This document shows, in pieces, positions 18,466 to 27,062 of a stretch of DNA of 64,000 nucleotides. The stretch is taken from contig NZ_JADQDF010000001.1 in NCBI RefSeq assembly GCF_019263585.2, forward strand, positions 248,001 through 312,000, written 5' to 3'. This stretch comes from Pseudonocardia oceani. Its GTDB lineage: Bacteria; Actinomycetota; Actinomycetes; Mycobacteriales; Pseudonocardiaceae. The number at the start of each line of letters is the position of its first letter. The stretch's first letter is position 1. A program made the position numbers and the translations under genes. A model generated the notes under the pieces. The model searched no databases, had not been told where the DNA came from, and saw nothing but the letters and a program-made list of their open reading frames with translations.

Positions 18466-20004
18466 ATGGACGTCCGGGGCCTGATGCGCCGCTCGGCGCA
18501 GCACTACGCCGAGCGCACAGCGGTGGTCTCGGGCGACCGGCGTCTCACCTTCGCCGAGGCGTGGACGCGCGGGCTGCGGCTCGCCAACGGCCTGCTCGCG
18601 CTCGGCCTGAACCCGGGCGACCGGGTGGCGGTGCTGGAGGACAACGGCATCGAGGCGCAGGACATGTACGCGGGGGCCGCCGCGGCCGGGCTCGTCCGTG
18701 TCCCGCTCTACGCCCGTGACGCCCGGCGTGCGCACGCCGACAACATGGCCGGGACGGGCTGCCGGGCCCTCGTGGTCTCGCCGCGCTACCTGCCCGACGT
18801 CGCCGGGCTGGTCGACGAGCTGCCCGACCTCGAGCACGTGATCGTGCGCGACGGCGGCTACGAGGACTGGCTGGCCGCACAGCCCGACAGCGACCCCGAC
18901 CCGCGGATCGAGCCGGACGACCACTTCATCATCCGGCACACCGGTGGCACCACCGGGCGGGCGAAGGGCGTGGCGAACACGCACCGGACCTGGCTCGCCT
19001 CCGGTCGGGACTGGACCTACAACTTCCCCCCGGTGCAGGTCGGTGACGTGTGCCTGCACGTCGGCCCGATCTCGCACGGCTCGGGCTACCTCTACCTCCC
19101 GATGTGGCTGCAGGGCGCCGTCAACGTCCTGCTGCCGGCCGCCGACCCGGCCGGGTGCCTGGAGGCGATGGAACGCGAGCGGGTCGGGTACATGTTCTGC
19201 GTTCCGGCGCTGCTCGGCGCCCTCGCCCAGCACACCGACGCGCGCCGTCGCGACTTCTCGGCGCTCAAGGTCGTCCTGGTCGCCGGCGCGCCGATCTCCG
19301 ACGCCACCGCACTGGCCGCGCGCGACCTCTTCGGGCCGGTGCTCCACCAGCTCTACGGCCAGACCGAGGCGTTGCCGGCGTGCGCGATGGGGCCGCAGGA
19401 GTGGTTCTCGACGGTTCAGGGCTCCACCCCGCTGCGCTCGGCGGGGCGCCCGCTGCCGTTCGCCGAGCTGGAGATCCGGGGGCCCGACAACGAGGCGCTG
19501 CCCGTCGGGCGGGAAGGGCAGATCGCGATCCGCTGCGAGGGCCAGATGACCGGGTTCTGGAACGACCCCGAGAAGACCGCCGCCCGCCTGGTGGACGGCT
19601 GGGTGCTCACGGGCGACGTCGGCACCATGGACGTCAACGGCTACCTCTACGTGCTCGACCGGATGGACGACATGATCATCTCGGGCGGGTTCAACATCTG
19701 GCCGGCCGAGCTGGAGAACGCCATCGCCTCCCACCCCGCGGTGCGCGAGGTGGCGGTCTTCGGCGTCCCGCACGAGCGGTGGGGCGAGACCCCGATGGCC
19801 GTCTGCGTGACCGACCCCGGGGCGGAGGTGACCGAGCAGGAGATCATCGACCTCGCCGCGGAGGCACTGGGCTCCTACAAGAAGCCGGGCCGGGTGGAGT
19901 TCCGCACCGAGGAGCTGCCCAAGAGCCCGGTGGGCAAGTTGCAGCGCAAGGCGCTGCGCGAGCCGCACTGGGCGGGGCGGGAACGCCGCGTCTCCGGCGT
20001 CTGA
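18466..20004 (+). CDS. AMP-forming acyl-CoA ligase
   Basis: A 512-aa ANL ligase. The P-loop is HTGGTTGRAKGVANTH (the usual Ser replaced by Gly), with LYGQTEALPACAMG, LTGDVGTMDVNGYLYVLDRMDDMI and the C-terminal Lys in LPKSPVGKLQRKALRE. The substrate is likely a medium or cyclic carboxylate. It is first of a long rightward run (SDR, diiron protein, BVMOs, Rieske) and divergent from the PaaX-like gene. ATG 18466 is preceded by GAGGAGG; an ATG at 18459 is in another frame. Confidence 0.9.
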   Translation: MDVRGLMRRSAQHYAERTAVVSGDRRLTFAEAWTRGLRLANGLLALGLNPGDRVAVLEDNGIEAQDMYAGAAAAGLVRVPLYARDARRAHADNMAGTGCRALVVSPRYLPDVAGLVDELPDLEHVIVRDGGYEDWLAAQPDSDPDPRIEPDDHFIIRHTGGTTGRAKGVANTHRTWLASGRDWTYNFPPVQVGDVCLHVGPISHGSGYLYLPMWLQGAVNVLLPAADPAGCLEAMERERVGYMFCVPALLGALAQHTDARRRDFSALKVVLVAGAPISDATALAARDLFGPVLHQLYGQTEALPACAMGPQEWFSTVQGSTPLRSAGRPLPFAELEIRGPDNEALPVGREGQIAIRCEGQMTGFWNDPEKTAARLVDGWVLTGDVGTMDVNGYLYVLDRMDDMIISGGFNIWPAELENAIASHPAVREVAVFGVPHERWGETPMAVCVTDPGAEVTEQEIIDLAAEALGSYKKPGRVEFRTEELPKSPVGKLQRKALREPHWAGRERRVSGV

Positions 20005-20027
20005 GCCGGCCTACCGACAGGAGCAGC

Positions 20028-20780
20028 ATGGATCTCGGACTCGACGGACGTACGGCGCTGGTCACCGGGGGGGGCCGCGGGATCGGCTACGCGATCAGCG
20101 CCCTGCTCCTCGCCGAGGGGGCGAAGGTGGCCGTCGCCGACATCGACGCCGAGGGCGCGCAGGAGGCCGCGGCGAAGCTCGGGGCCGCGGGCGGCACCGT
20201 CGTCGCGATCACCGGCGACGTCAGTGACCACGCGTCCTCGGTCGCGATGGTCGCGGAGGCGGAGCGGACGATCGGCCCGCTGGACGTCCTGGTCAACAAC
20301 GCCGGGATGTGGATCGTGAAGCCGTTCACCGAGACCGGGCCGCAGGACTGGGCCCGGGAGTTCGGGGTCAACACCCACGGCGTGCTCAACATGACGCACG
20401 CGGCGCTGCCCGGCATGATCGAACGCCGCCGGGGGTCGGTGGTCACCATCACCTCGGAGGCCGGCCGGGTCGGCGAGCCCCGCACCGCCGTGTACTCGGC
20501 CGCCAAGGCGGCCGTGATCGGCTTCAGCAAGGCGCTGGCCAAGGAGGTCGGCCGACACGGCGTGCGGGTCAACTGCGTGGCGCTGGGCACCACCCGCACC
20601 CCGCAGGCGGAGGCGAGCTTCGCCCCGGAACTGTGGGACCGCATCGCGAAGGCCTACCCGCTGGGCCGCACGGGCGAGCCCGAGGACGCTGCGGCCGCGG
20701 TCGCGTTCCTCGCCGGCGACTGCGCGTCCTGGGTGACCGGGCAGACCTACGGCGTCAACGGCGGATACGCGATGCCCTAG
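20028..20780 (+). CDS. SDR family oxidoreductase
   Basis: A classical SDR of 250 aa: cofactor loop TGGGRGIG at ~residue 13, NNAG near 88, SEAGR... then catalytic YSAAK near 154, ending with the usual TGQTYGVNGGYAM. A (3-)hydroxyacyl-CoA or ring-alcohol dehydrogenase is plausible. It lies 23 bp after the ligase with AGGAGC before ATG 20028, so it is co-transcribed. Confidence 0.92.
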   Translation: MDLGLDGRTALVTGGGRGIGYAISALLLAEGAKVAVADIDAEGAQEAAAKLGAAGGTVVAITGDVSDHASSVAMVAEAERTIGPLDVLVNNAGMWIVKPFTETGPQDWAREFGVNTHGVLNMTHAALPGMIERRRGSVVTITSEAGRVGEPRTAVYSAAKAAVIGFSKALAKEVGRHGVRVNCVALGTTRTPQAEASFAPELWDRIAKAYPLGRTGEPEDAAAAVAFLAGDCASWVTGQTYGVNGGYAMP

Positions 20781-20845
20781 CAGCAGGGCGCGAGCAGCAG
20801 GGCCCGAGCAGCAACGCCCAGCAGGAACGCCCCAGCAGCGGCACC
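20780..20845 (+). repeat. Imperfect 13-14-bp tandem repeat
   Basis: Five head-to-tail variants of GCAGCAGGGCSCGA occupy the gap between the SDR stop and the diiron gene: 20780-20793, 20794-20807, 20808-20820, 20821-20834 and a partial 20835-20845. They degenerate toward the 3' end. No coding or hairpin role is evident; it looks like a small slippage-derived array. Confidence 0.7.
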
Positions 20846-20871
20846 GCCGCGGCGGGTCGACAGGAGGCGAC

Positions 20872-21951
20872 ATGACGATCGAGACGGACCGCGAGTGGAC
20901 CCCGCCCCCGGTGGTGGCCCCGAACATCTACCCCGTCGACTGGCGGGTCGAGGACCGCCGCGCGCTCAACGTCTACGAGCGCGCAAAGGACCTCACCTGG
21001 AACCCGACCCGGCTGGCCTGGGACACGATCGACGCCGATGCGCTGGATCCCGAGGAGCGGCTCGCCGTCGCCTACCACGGGGCGCTGGGCGCCATGTTCG
21101 AGTACGCCGCGGCACCCCAGTTCCTGCACCCGCTCTCCACGCTCTACGAGCGACACGAGGAGCACGGGCTGATCCTGCTGTGCATGGCCACCGGCCGCGA
21201 CGAGTTCGTGCACGAGGAGTTCTTCCGCCGGGTCGCCACCACGATGATCCCGGGCTTCCCGTTCGAGTTCACCCCGCGCACCGAGCTGGAGCACCGGGCG
21301 GTGCAGAACCTGCGGTGGGTGGAGTGGAAGCAGTCGCGGACGTGGCCCACCTACACCGAGAAGGTCGTGCTCGGGGACAACCCGTGGCTGCTGCAGGTCA
21401 GCATCCTCGCCCCGGAGATCGTGGGGATGGTGCTGTTCGACCGCATCGTCGACGGCATCGCGTGGCCCGCGCTCCAGGAGGGATACCGCCACGTCGACGT
21501 CGACGAGCGCCGCCACGTCGCGTACGGCAGGCTGCTGTTCGAGAAGCGGATGCGCGACCGCGACCGGCCCGCGCTGGGCACCGACGAGCGCCGGTTCCTG
21601 GCCAAGCTCGCCAGCGACGGCATCCTCTACGCCATGGGCATGCTCGCTCTGCCCCAGCTGGTCACCAGCGATGAGTCCAACTTCTGGATGCGCCCGGCCG
21701 ACCGGGCACCCGGGCACTTCGCCGAGACCCACGGCCGCCTGCTGGGCCGGGCGATGCAGGTGATGACGGGCGAGGACGCCGACGCGATGTGGGAGGCGGC
21801 ACGACCGGCGGTGAAGAAGGTCAAGTGGGTGCTGGAGCAGAACGGCATCGACGACTTCGACGACCACCTGCCGGTGTTCGAGGCGTTCCACATCGGGGCC
21901 CGCGAGCGCAGCCTGGAGGAGGACTACACCGCCGACCTGCTGGCCCGGTAG
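20872..21951 (+). CDS. Ferritin-like (R2-type) diiron protein
   Basis: A 359-aa protein with a diiron four-helix ligand pattern: Glu77 (GAMFEYAA), Glu111-x-x-His114 (RDEFVHEEFF), Glu182 (APEIVGMV) and Glu212-x-x-His215 (DERRHVAYG). This E/ExxH/E/ExxH spacing is that of ribonucleotide-reductase R2-like oxidases and related N- or C-oxygenases. No reductase large subunit is nearby and the context is catabolic, so a substrate oxygenase or desaturase is likelier than ribonucleotide reduction (inference). AGGAGG precedes ATG 20872. Exact reaction unknown. Confidence 0.75.
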   Translation: MTIETDREWTPPPVVAPNIYPVDWRVEDRRALNVYERAKDLTWNPTRLAWDTIDADALDPEERLAVAYHGALGAMFEYAAAPQFLHPLSTLYERHEEHGLILLCMATGRDEFVHEEFFRRVATTMIPGFPFEFTPRTELEHRAVQNLRWVEWKQSRTWPTYTEKVVLGDNPWLLQVSILAPEIVGMVLFDRIVDGIAWPALQEGYRHVDVDERRHVAYGRLLFEKRMRDRDRPALGTDERRFLAKLASDGILYAMGMLALPQLVTSDESNFWMRPADRAPGHFAETHGRLLGRAMQVMTGEDADAMWEAARPAVKKVKWVLEQNGIDDFDDHLPVFEAFHIGARERSLEEDYTADLLAR

Positions 21952-22001
21952 ACGATGCCGTGGGCACGGGCCGGCGCCGGGCCGGGGCACCGACCACGCC
22001 G

Positions 22002-22403
22002 ATGACGTGCCGGCACGTCGACCGGGACGGCCCGGTGTGGACGATCCGGCTGGACCGCCCGCACGTCCGCAACTCCTCGATCCCCGCCACCGCAGCCGAG
22101 GACCTCCTGGCCGGTGCCCGCGTCACCGCCGCGGGGATCGCCGGGAACGCGCCGCTGACGGTCGCCGCGATCGAGCGCACCTACACCGCGGAGCACCGGC
22201 GGGCCTTCGCCGCCGAGCGCGCCGCGGCGCTCACGGTCCTGGCCACCGACGACGCCAGGGAGGGCACCCAGGCGTTCCTGCAACGGCGCCCGCCCCACTT
22301 CCTCGGTCGACGAGGGGACCCCGGGAACGGTTGCCCGCCATGCCGACCGGTCGGTATGGTCACCGGGACAGGCGCATCCCCGCGACCATCGGAGCCGCTG
22401 TGA
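22002..22403 (+). pseudogene. Enoyl-CoA hydratase remnant (internal deletion)
   Basis: The frame starts like a crotonase (PVWTIRLDRPHVRNS, first ~26 residues) and then joins directly to a C-terminal crotonase segment (ATAAEDLLAGARVTAAGIAGNAP...DDAREGTQAFLQRRPPHFLG). The whole central catalytic core with both oxyanion loops is missing. After the normal C-terminus it reads on to a stop at 22403 that overlaps the next gene's GTG. It cannot be an active hydratase. The 3' part contains a TetR-like palindrome and probably now serves as promoter region for the BVMO at 22400. Confidence 0.75.
22340..22357. promoter_or_regulatory. CCGACCGGTCGG palindrome, TetR-type operator candidate
   Basis: A perfect 12-bp palindrome (22343-22354) inside a wider AT-n-CCGACCGGTCGG-n-AT symmetry, about 45 bp before the GTG of the HAPMO-like BVMO. 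Symmetric CCGACCGGTCGG-like sites are common for TetR-family repressors. The TetR gene at 26386 in the same operon is the obvious candidate to bind it (inference). Confidence 0.5.
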
Positions 22404-24331
22404 CCGAGGTACTCGCCCCCGCCGTGGACCGGACCCGCCTGCGGGCCGCCGTCGAGGCCGGCAACATCCCCACCCTGCTGATGGTGCTGCTCCACCTGAC
22501 CGGCGACCGGCGCTGGCTCGAGCCGCCGTATGCGCCCGACCGCAACCGCGGGCTCGGCGCGAACGACTCCGGCGGGTTGCCCGACGAGCGTCGTCGTGAG
22601 GTTCTCGACGCGGTCACCGACGCCGTGGCGGCCTGGTACGGCGGTGCGCCGGCGGCCGTTCCCGACCCGTCGACCGCGCTGCTGACCGAGATGTTCGGGG
22701 TGGCGATGGGCGAGCCCGTCCCCGAGGAGTACGGCCGGCTCGCCGCGACGGAACTGGGCGCCCCGGTCCCCCGGCCGCGGCCGCGGCCGGAGGCCGGCAG
22801 CGGCCCGTCGGTGCTCATCGTCGGCGCCGGGGTGTCCGGGCTGACACTGGCCGTGGCGCTGCGCGAGGCGGGCGTGCAGCACGTCGTCGTGGAGCGCAAC
22901 ACCGACGTCGGTGGCACCTGGCTGACCAACTCCTACCCGGGCTGCGGCGTCGACACGCCCAGCCACCTGTACTCGCTGTCGTTCTTCCCGCGCGCCTGGT
23001 CCGGGCACTTCGGCAAGCGCGACGAGCTCGCCGGCTACCTTGCCGACCTCGCCGACCACTTCGGCCTGCGCGAGGACATCCGCTTCGGCACCGAGGCCCT
23101 CGACGCGCGCTACGACGAGGCCGCGCAGCGGTGGACTGTGCAGGTCCGCGACCGCGACGGGGTCGAGTGCGAGCTCGGCGCCGACGTACTGGTCACCGCG
23201 GCCGGACTGTTCGGCATCCCGGCGGTGCCCGACCTCCCGGGGCTGGACGGTTTCCGCGGCACCGTCGTGCACTCCACCCGCTGGCCGGCCGACCTGGACG
23301 TCACCGGCCGGCGGGTGGCGGTCGTCGGGACCGGGGCCAGCGCGATGCAGACGGTGCCGGCGATCGTCGACCGGACCGCCTCGCTGACGGTGTTCCAGCG
23401 CTCACCGCAGTGGGCCGCGCCCGCCGAGGGTTACTTCGACCCGATCGACGACGACGCGCGGTGGCTGTTCGAGAACGTGCCGCTCTACCGCACCTGGTAC
23501 CGGCTGCGCCTCGCCTGGACCTGGAACGACCGCGTGCACCCCTCGTTGCAGGTCGACCCGGCCTGGGAGCACCCCGACCGCTCGCTCAACGCCGTCAACG
23601 ACGGGCACCGGGAGTACTTCACCCGCTACATCCGCTCGGAGCTGGCCGGGCGGCCGGACCTGCAGGCCAAGGCCGTGCCGACCTACCCGCCCTACGGCAA
23701 GCGGATGCTGCTGGACAACGGCTGGTACCGGGCGCTGACCCGCCCGCACGTCGAGCTCGTCACCGAGCCGGTCACCGGCTTCACCGCCGACGCGGTGCGC
23801 GACGCCACCGGCATCCTGTACCGGGCGGACGTGGTCGTGCTGTGCACCGGGTTCCAGGTGAACCGGTTCGTGGCGCCGCTGCAGGTGCGCGGGCGCGGCG
23901 GGGCGGACCTGCACGAGGTGTGGGGCGACGACGACGCCACCGCCTACCTGGGCATGACGGTGCCCCGCTTCCCGAACCTGTTCCTGATGTACGGGCCCAA
24001 CGTAAACCCGGGGGCGGGCGGCAGCTACATGTTCATCGCCGAGTGCCAGGCCCGCTACATCGGCGACGCACTGCGCCGGATGCGCGAGCACGGGCTCGGC
24101 GCGATCGAGTGCCGCCCCGAGGTGCACGACGACTACGTCGCGAAGGTGGATGCGGCCCACGACCGGATGGTCTGGTCGCACCCCGGGATGAGCACGTACT
24201 ACCGCAACTCGGCGGGACGCGTGGTCACGAACACGCCGTGGCGCGTCATCGACTACTGGGACATGACCCGCACCGCCGATCTGGCCGACTTCCACGTCGA
24301 ACCGGCCCGCGACACCGAGGAGAACCGATGA
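22400..24331 (+). CDS. Baeyer-Villiger monooxygenase, 4-hydroxyacetophenone monooxygenase-like
   Basis: A 643-aa flavoprotein. Residues 1-135 form an extra N-terminal helical domain, as in HAPMO-type BVMOs (~640 aa). Then come Rossmann motif VGAGVSGLTL, GGTWLTNSYPGC, the BVMO fingerprint FRGTVVHSTRW and second Rossmann motif VVGTGASAMQ. It should convert a ketone to an ester with NADPH and O2. GTG 22400 (VTEVLAPAVDR) overlaps the crotonase-remnant stop, and its stop overlaps the Rieske gene (ATGA), so oxygenase expression is tightly coupled. Confidence 0.93.
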   Translation: MTEVLAPAVDRTRLRAAVEAGNIPTLLMVLLHLTGDRRWLEPPYAPDRNRGLGANDSGGLPDERRREVLDAVTDAVAAWYGGAPAAVPDPSTALLTEMFGVAMGEPVPEEYGRLAATELGAPVPRPRPRPEAGSGPSVLIVGAGVSGLTLAVALREAGVQHVVVERNTDVGGTWLTNSYPGCGVDTPSHLYSLSFFPRAWSGHFGKRDELAGYLADLADHFGLREDIRFGTEALDARYDEAAQRWTVQVRDRDGVECELGADVLVTAAGLFGIPAVPDLPGLDGFRGTVVHSTRWPADLDVTGRRVAVVGTGASAMQTVPAIVDRTASLTVFQRSPQWAAPAEGYFDPIDDDARWLFENVPLYRTWYRLRLAWTWNDRVHPSLQVDPAWEHPDRSLNAVNDGHREYFTRYIRSELAGRPDLQAKAVPTYPPYGKRMLLDNGWYRALTRPHVELVTEPVTGFTADAVRDATGILYRADVVVLCTGFQVNRFVAPLQVRGRGGADLHEVWGDDDATAYLGMTVPRFPNLFLMYGPNVNPGAGGSYMFIAECQARYIGDALRRMREHGLGAIECRPEVHDDYVAKVDAAHDRMVWSHPGMSTYYRNSAGRVVTNTPWRVIDYWDMTRTADLADFHVEPARDTEENR

Positions 24332-25338
24332 AGGGCTTCCCCTACCCCACTGCGCCCAGCGGCTGGTTCCAGGTCGGGTGGGCCGAGGACCTGCAGCCCG
24401 GCGGCGTCCGCCGGATGCGCTACTTCGGCCAGGACCTGGTCCTGTTCCGGGGCGCCGACGGCGCCTTCCGCACGGTCGAGGCCTACTGCGGGCACCTCGG
24501 CGCCGACCTCGGGGCCGGCGGCACCGTCCGCGGCGACGACATCGTGTGCCCGTTCCACGGCTGGGCGTGGGACGGCGAGGGCCGCAACGTCGACATCCCC
24601 TACAGCGCCCGCCCGGTCAGGACGTGCCTGCGCAGCTACCCGACCCGGACCGCCAACGGCGTGGTGCTGGTCTGGCACCATCCCGACGGCGCGCCGCCGA
24701 CCTGGGAGCCCCCGACGCTGCCGGAGTTCGAGCACCCCGACTACCTGCCGGCCCAGCCGCACGCGGTCAAGCTGTGGGCGGGTGTGCCGTTCCAGCCGCA
24801 GGTCGTCGCCGAGAACACCGTCGATCCGATGCACTTCCACTACGTGCACCGGGCACCGAGGTCCACCGCGATCGAGAAGTTCGAGACCGAGGGCGCCTAC
24901 GCCTACGTCCTGCACGAGTACCCCTACGGCCGCGAGGGCGCCGAGCTGACGCCCGGCGGCACCGTCGCGGGCCGCCTGGAGATCGAGGTGTGGGGGGTCG
25001 GGCTGATCTGCTTCCGGATGACGGACTACGTCGAGGCCGCCCAGTTCGTCTGCTCCACCCCGATCGACGCCGAGACCTCCGACGTCTTCTTCTCGATGTG
25101 GCAGAAGCGCGAACCGGATGCCGCGCCCGGCTCCCCGCCCAGCCACCGGGAGCAGCGCGTGTTCGAGGAACAGATCCGCCAGACCGAGATGGACTTCCCG
25201 ATCTGGTCCAACATGCGCTACACGCTGCGGGCGCCGATCGTGCGCGAGGAGTCGCCCACCTACCAGAACTTCCGCAAGTGGTCGCGGCAGTTCTACGTGG
25301 CGGCCGAGGTCGAGGCGACCCAGGAGGCAGCCCTGTGA
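24328..25338 (+). CDS. Rieske non-heme iron oxygenase (KshA-like)
   Basis: A 336-aa oxygenase. The Rieske cluster motif is CGHLGADLGAGGTVRGDDIVCPFHGW without break (CxH...CxxH, ~residues 55-78); the mononuclear iron site is ENTVDPMHFHYVH (two His; the third acidic ligand is further on). The small size and N-terminal layout resemble 3-ketosteroid 9-alpha-hydroxylase KshA and cholesterol desaturase-like oxygenases rather than ring-hydroxylating dioxygenase alpha subunits. No ferredoxin reductase is in the window, so electrons must come from elsewhere. Coupled by 4-bp overlaps on both sides. Confidence 0.9.
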   Translation: MKGFPYPTAPSGWFQVGWAEDLQPGGVRRMRYFGQDLVLFRGADGAFRTVEAYCGHLGADLGAGGTVRGDDIVCPFHGWAWDGEGRNVDIPYSARPVRTCLRSYPTRTANGVVLVWHHPDGAPPTWEPPTLPEFEHPDYLPAQPHAVKLWAGVPFQPQVVAENTVDPMHFHYVHRAPRSTAIEKFETEGAYAYVLHEYPYGREGAELTPGGTVAGRLEIEVWGVGLICFRMTDYVEAAQFVCSTPIDAETSDVFFSMWQKREPDAAPGSPPSHREQRVFEEQIRQTEMDFPIWSNMRYTLRAPIVREESPTYQNFRKWSRQFYVAAEVEATQEAAL

Positions 25339-25508
25339 GCAGCACCTGTGCCGCGCCGACCGCCGACGAGATGCGCTTCGTGCTCGACGAGCTGCCCCGG
25401 TCGTCGTCGGGGAAGATCCAGAAGTTCCGGCTGCGGGTCGAGTACGCCCAGCTCTACGCGGGCGCCCCCGGTGTGGTCGCGCCGGCGTCGTCGGTGGCGA
25501 CCCCGTGA
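25335..25508 (+). pseudogene. 57-aa acyl-CoA ligase C-terminal remnant
   Basis: After a dozen unrelated residues the frame reads RFVLDELPRSSSGKIQKFRLR, the conserved C-terminus of AMP-forming ligases including the catalytic Lys, and stops soon after. No adenylation domain exists. It has its own start (GTG 25335 with AGGAGG) and 4-bp overlaps with both the Rieske gene and the SDR, so it bridges translation between them. Either a decayed ligase kept for coupling or a very small protein of unknown role; the former is more likely. Confidence 0.65.
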
Positions 25509-26389
25509 GCCGGCTGGCTGGCAAGGTGGCTGTCGTGACCGGCGGGGCCAGCGGCCTCGGGCTGGCCACCGTCCTGCGCTTCTGCGCGGAGGGGGCGCGG
25601 GTGGTCGCGGTCGACCTCAACGCCGAGAGCGGCAAGGCCATGCTGTCCGGGGCCGCCGCCGCCGGGGTCGGCGACGCGGTCCGCTTCGTCGCGGCCGACG
25701 TCGCCGACGAGGACGACGTCGCCGCGGCGGTCGGCACCGCGGTGGCCGAGTTCGGCCGGCTCGACGTCATGTTCAACAACGCCGGCGTCGGCGGCGCCTT
25801 CGGGCCGGTCACCGACATCGAGGTGGAGGACTGGGACTACACCTTTGCGGTGCTGGTCCGCGGGGTGTTCCTGGGCACCAAGCACGCCGCTCGCGTGATG
25901 ATCGACCAGGGTGCCGGTGGGTCGATCATCAACACCGCCTCGGTCGCCGGCCTGTCGGGCGGCGCCGGACCCCAGGCCTACTCCTCGGCGAAGGCCGCGG
26001 TGATCAACCTGAGCCGGTCGACCGCGGTCGAGCTGGCTGAACACCGCGTGCGGGTCAACGCGATCTGCCCGGGCGTGATCCTCACCCCGCTGCTGCACCA
26101 GGGCCGGGAGCAGCAGATGCGCGAGCTGCTGCCCACCGTCCAGCCGTGGCCCGACCACGGCCGCCCCGAGCACATCGCGGGCGCCGCGCTGTTCCTGGCC
26201 AGCGCGGACTCGGAGTTCGTGACCGGTCAGGCGATCTCCGTCGACGGCGGCCTGACGGCCGTCGGCCCGGACCTGGGCAACCGGCTGCAGACCCGGCCGG
26301 GCGACGCCGGACTGGTCGGGGTCAACCGCGGCCAGACCGGCGTCCGGTCGCAGATCCGGCGGCGCGTCGGCGACCCGGGCCCGCGATGA
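25505..26389 (+). CDS. SDR family oxidoreductase with C-terminal tail
   Basis: An SDR of 294 aa: TGGASGLG at ~residue 12, NNAG near 90, YSSAK near 160 and GQAISVDGGL near 250. After the normal end it carries ~35 extra basic residues (GNRLQTRPGDAGLVGVNRGQ...), not typical for the family. Overlaps with the ligase remnant and the TetR gene place it in the BVMO/Rieske operon; it could produce the ketone substrate for a BVMO. Confidence 0.9.
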   Translation: MSRLAGKVAVVTGGASGLGLATVLRFCAEGARVVAVDLNAESGKAMLSGAAAAGVGDAVRFVAADVADEDDVAAAVGTAVAEFGRLDVMFNNAGVGGAFGPVTDIEVEDWDYTFAVLVRGVFLGTKHAARVMIDQGAGGSIINTASVAGLSGGAGPQAYSSAKAAVINLSRSTAVELAEHRVRVNAICPGVILTPLLHQGREQQMRELLPTVQPWPDHGRPEHIAGAALFLASADSEFVTGQAISVDGGLTAVGPDLGNRLQTRPGDAGLVGVNRGQTGVRSQIRRRVGDPGPR

Positions 26390-27057
26390 GCCCACAGGTC
26401 CCGCCCCCGGCGCTGGCTACCATCCCGCCCATGGCCACCGCATCCGCTCCCGGCTCCCGCCCGGCGTCGTCGCGGGGCGGGGCGTTCGACGCCATCGTCG
26501 CCGCGGCCGTGGACTGCTTCTACGAGAAGGGGTACGAGGCCACGTCGGTGCAGGAGGTCGTGGAGCGGGCCCGGGTGAGCAAGGGGTCGTTCTACCACCA
26601 CTTCGCGGCGAAGGAGGACCTGCTTCTGCTGATCCACGACGCGTTCATCGACAGCCAGCTGGAGATGCTGCGAGCAGCCGCGTCGGCCGGCCGCTCACCG
26701 CGCGAGACCCTCGCCCAGTTGATCGAGGAGAACCTCGTCGGCGCCGAGCGGTTCCAGCGCTACCAGACGATCTTCTTCGAGCAGCGCCGATTCCTGTCCG
26801 AGGACCGGTTCGTCGAGGTCAAGAAGAAGCGCGACGAGTACGAGCAGCAGGTGGTCACGATCCTGGAGGCCGGCATCGCCGACGGTTCGTTCCGTCCGGT
26901 GCCCTCCGCCCGGGTTCTGGCCTTCGGCATCATCGGCATGTCGGCCTGGGCCTACCAGTGGTACCGCACCGGGCCGATGGCCGCCCGCGACATCGGCCGC
27001 ATGTACGCCGAGATCGTCCTCGACGGGCTCACCCAGCCCCCACGGAACCGGAGGTGA
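26386..27057 (+). CDS. TetR/AcrR family regulator
   Basis: A 223-aa repressor. The N-terminal helix-turn-helix is AIVAAAVDCFYEKGYEATSVQEVVERARVSKGSFYHHFAAKEDLL (split: helix 1 begins ~residue 36, recognition helix SKGSFYHHF ~63); the C-terminal ligand domain has no specific signature. ATG 26386 overlaps the SDR stop; ATG 26431 would remove a Pro/Ala-rich lead but lacks a binding site. Lying inside the operon it probably controls it, perhaps through the palindrome at 22340. Confidence 0.88.
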   Translation: MSPQVPPPALATIPPMATASAPGSRPASSRGGAFDAIVAAAVDCFYEKGYEATSVQEVVERARVSKGSFYHHFAAKEDLLLLIHDAFIDSQLEMLRAAASAGRSPRETLAQLIEENLVGAERFQRYQTIFFEQRRFLSEDRFVEVKKKRDEYEQQVVTILEAGIADGSFRPVPSARVLAFGIIGMSAWAYQWYRTGPMAARDIGRMYAEIVLDGLTQPPRNRR

Positions 27058-27062
27058 GCGCC

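Noticed and set aside
20780..20845. CRISPR-like array
   Set aside because: Units are adjacent without spacers and only 13-14 bp long.
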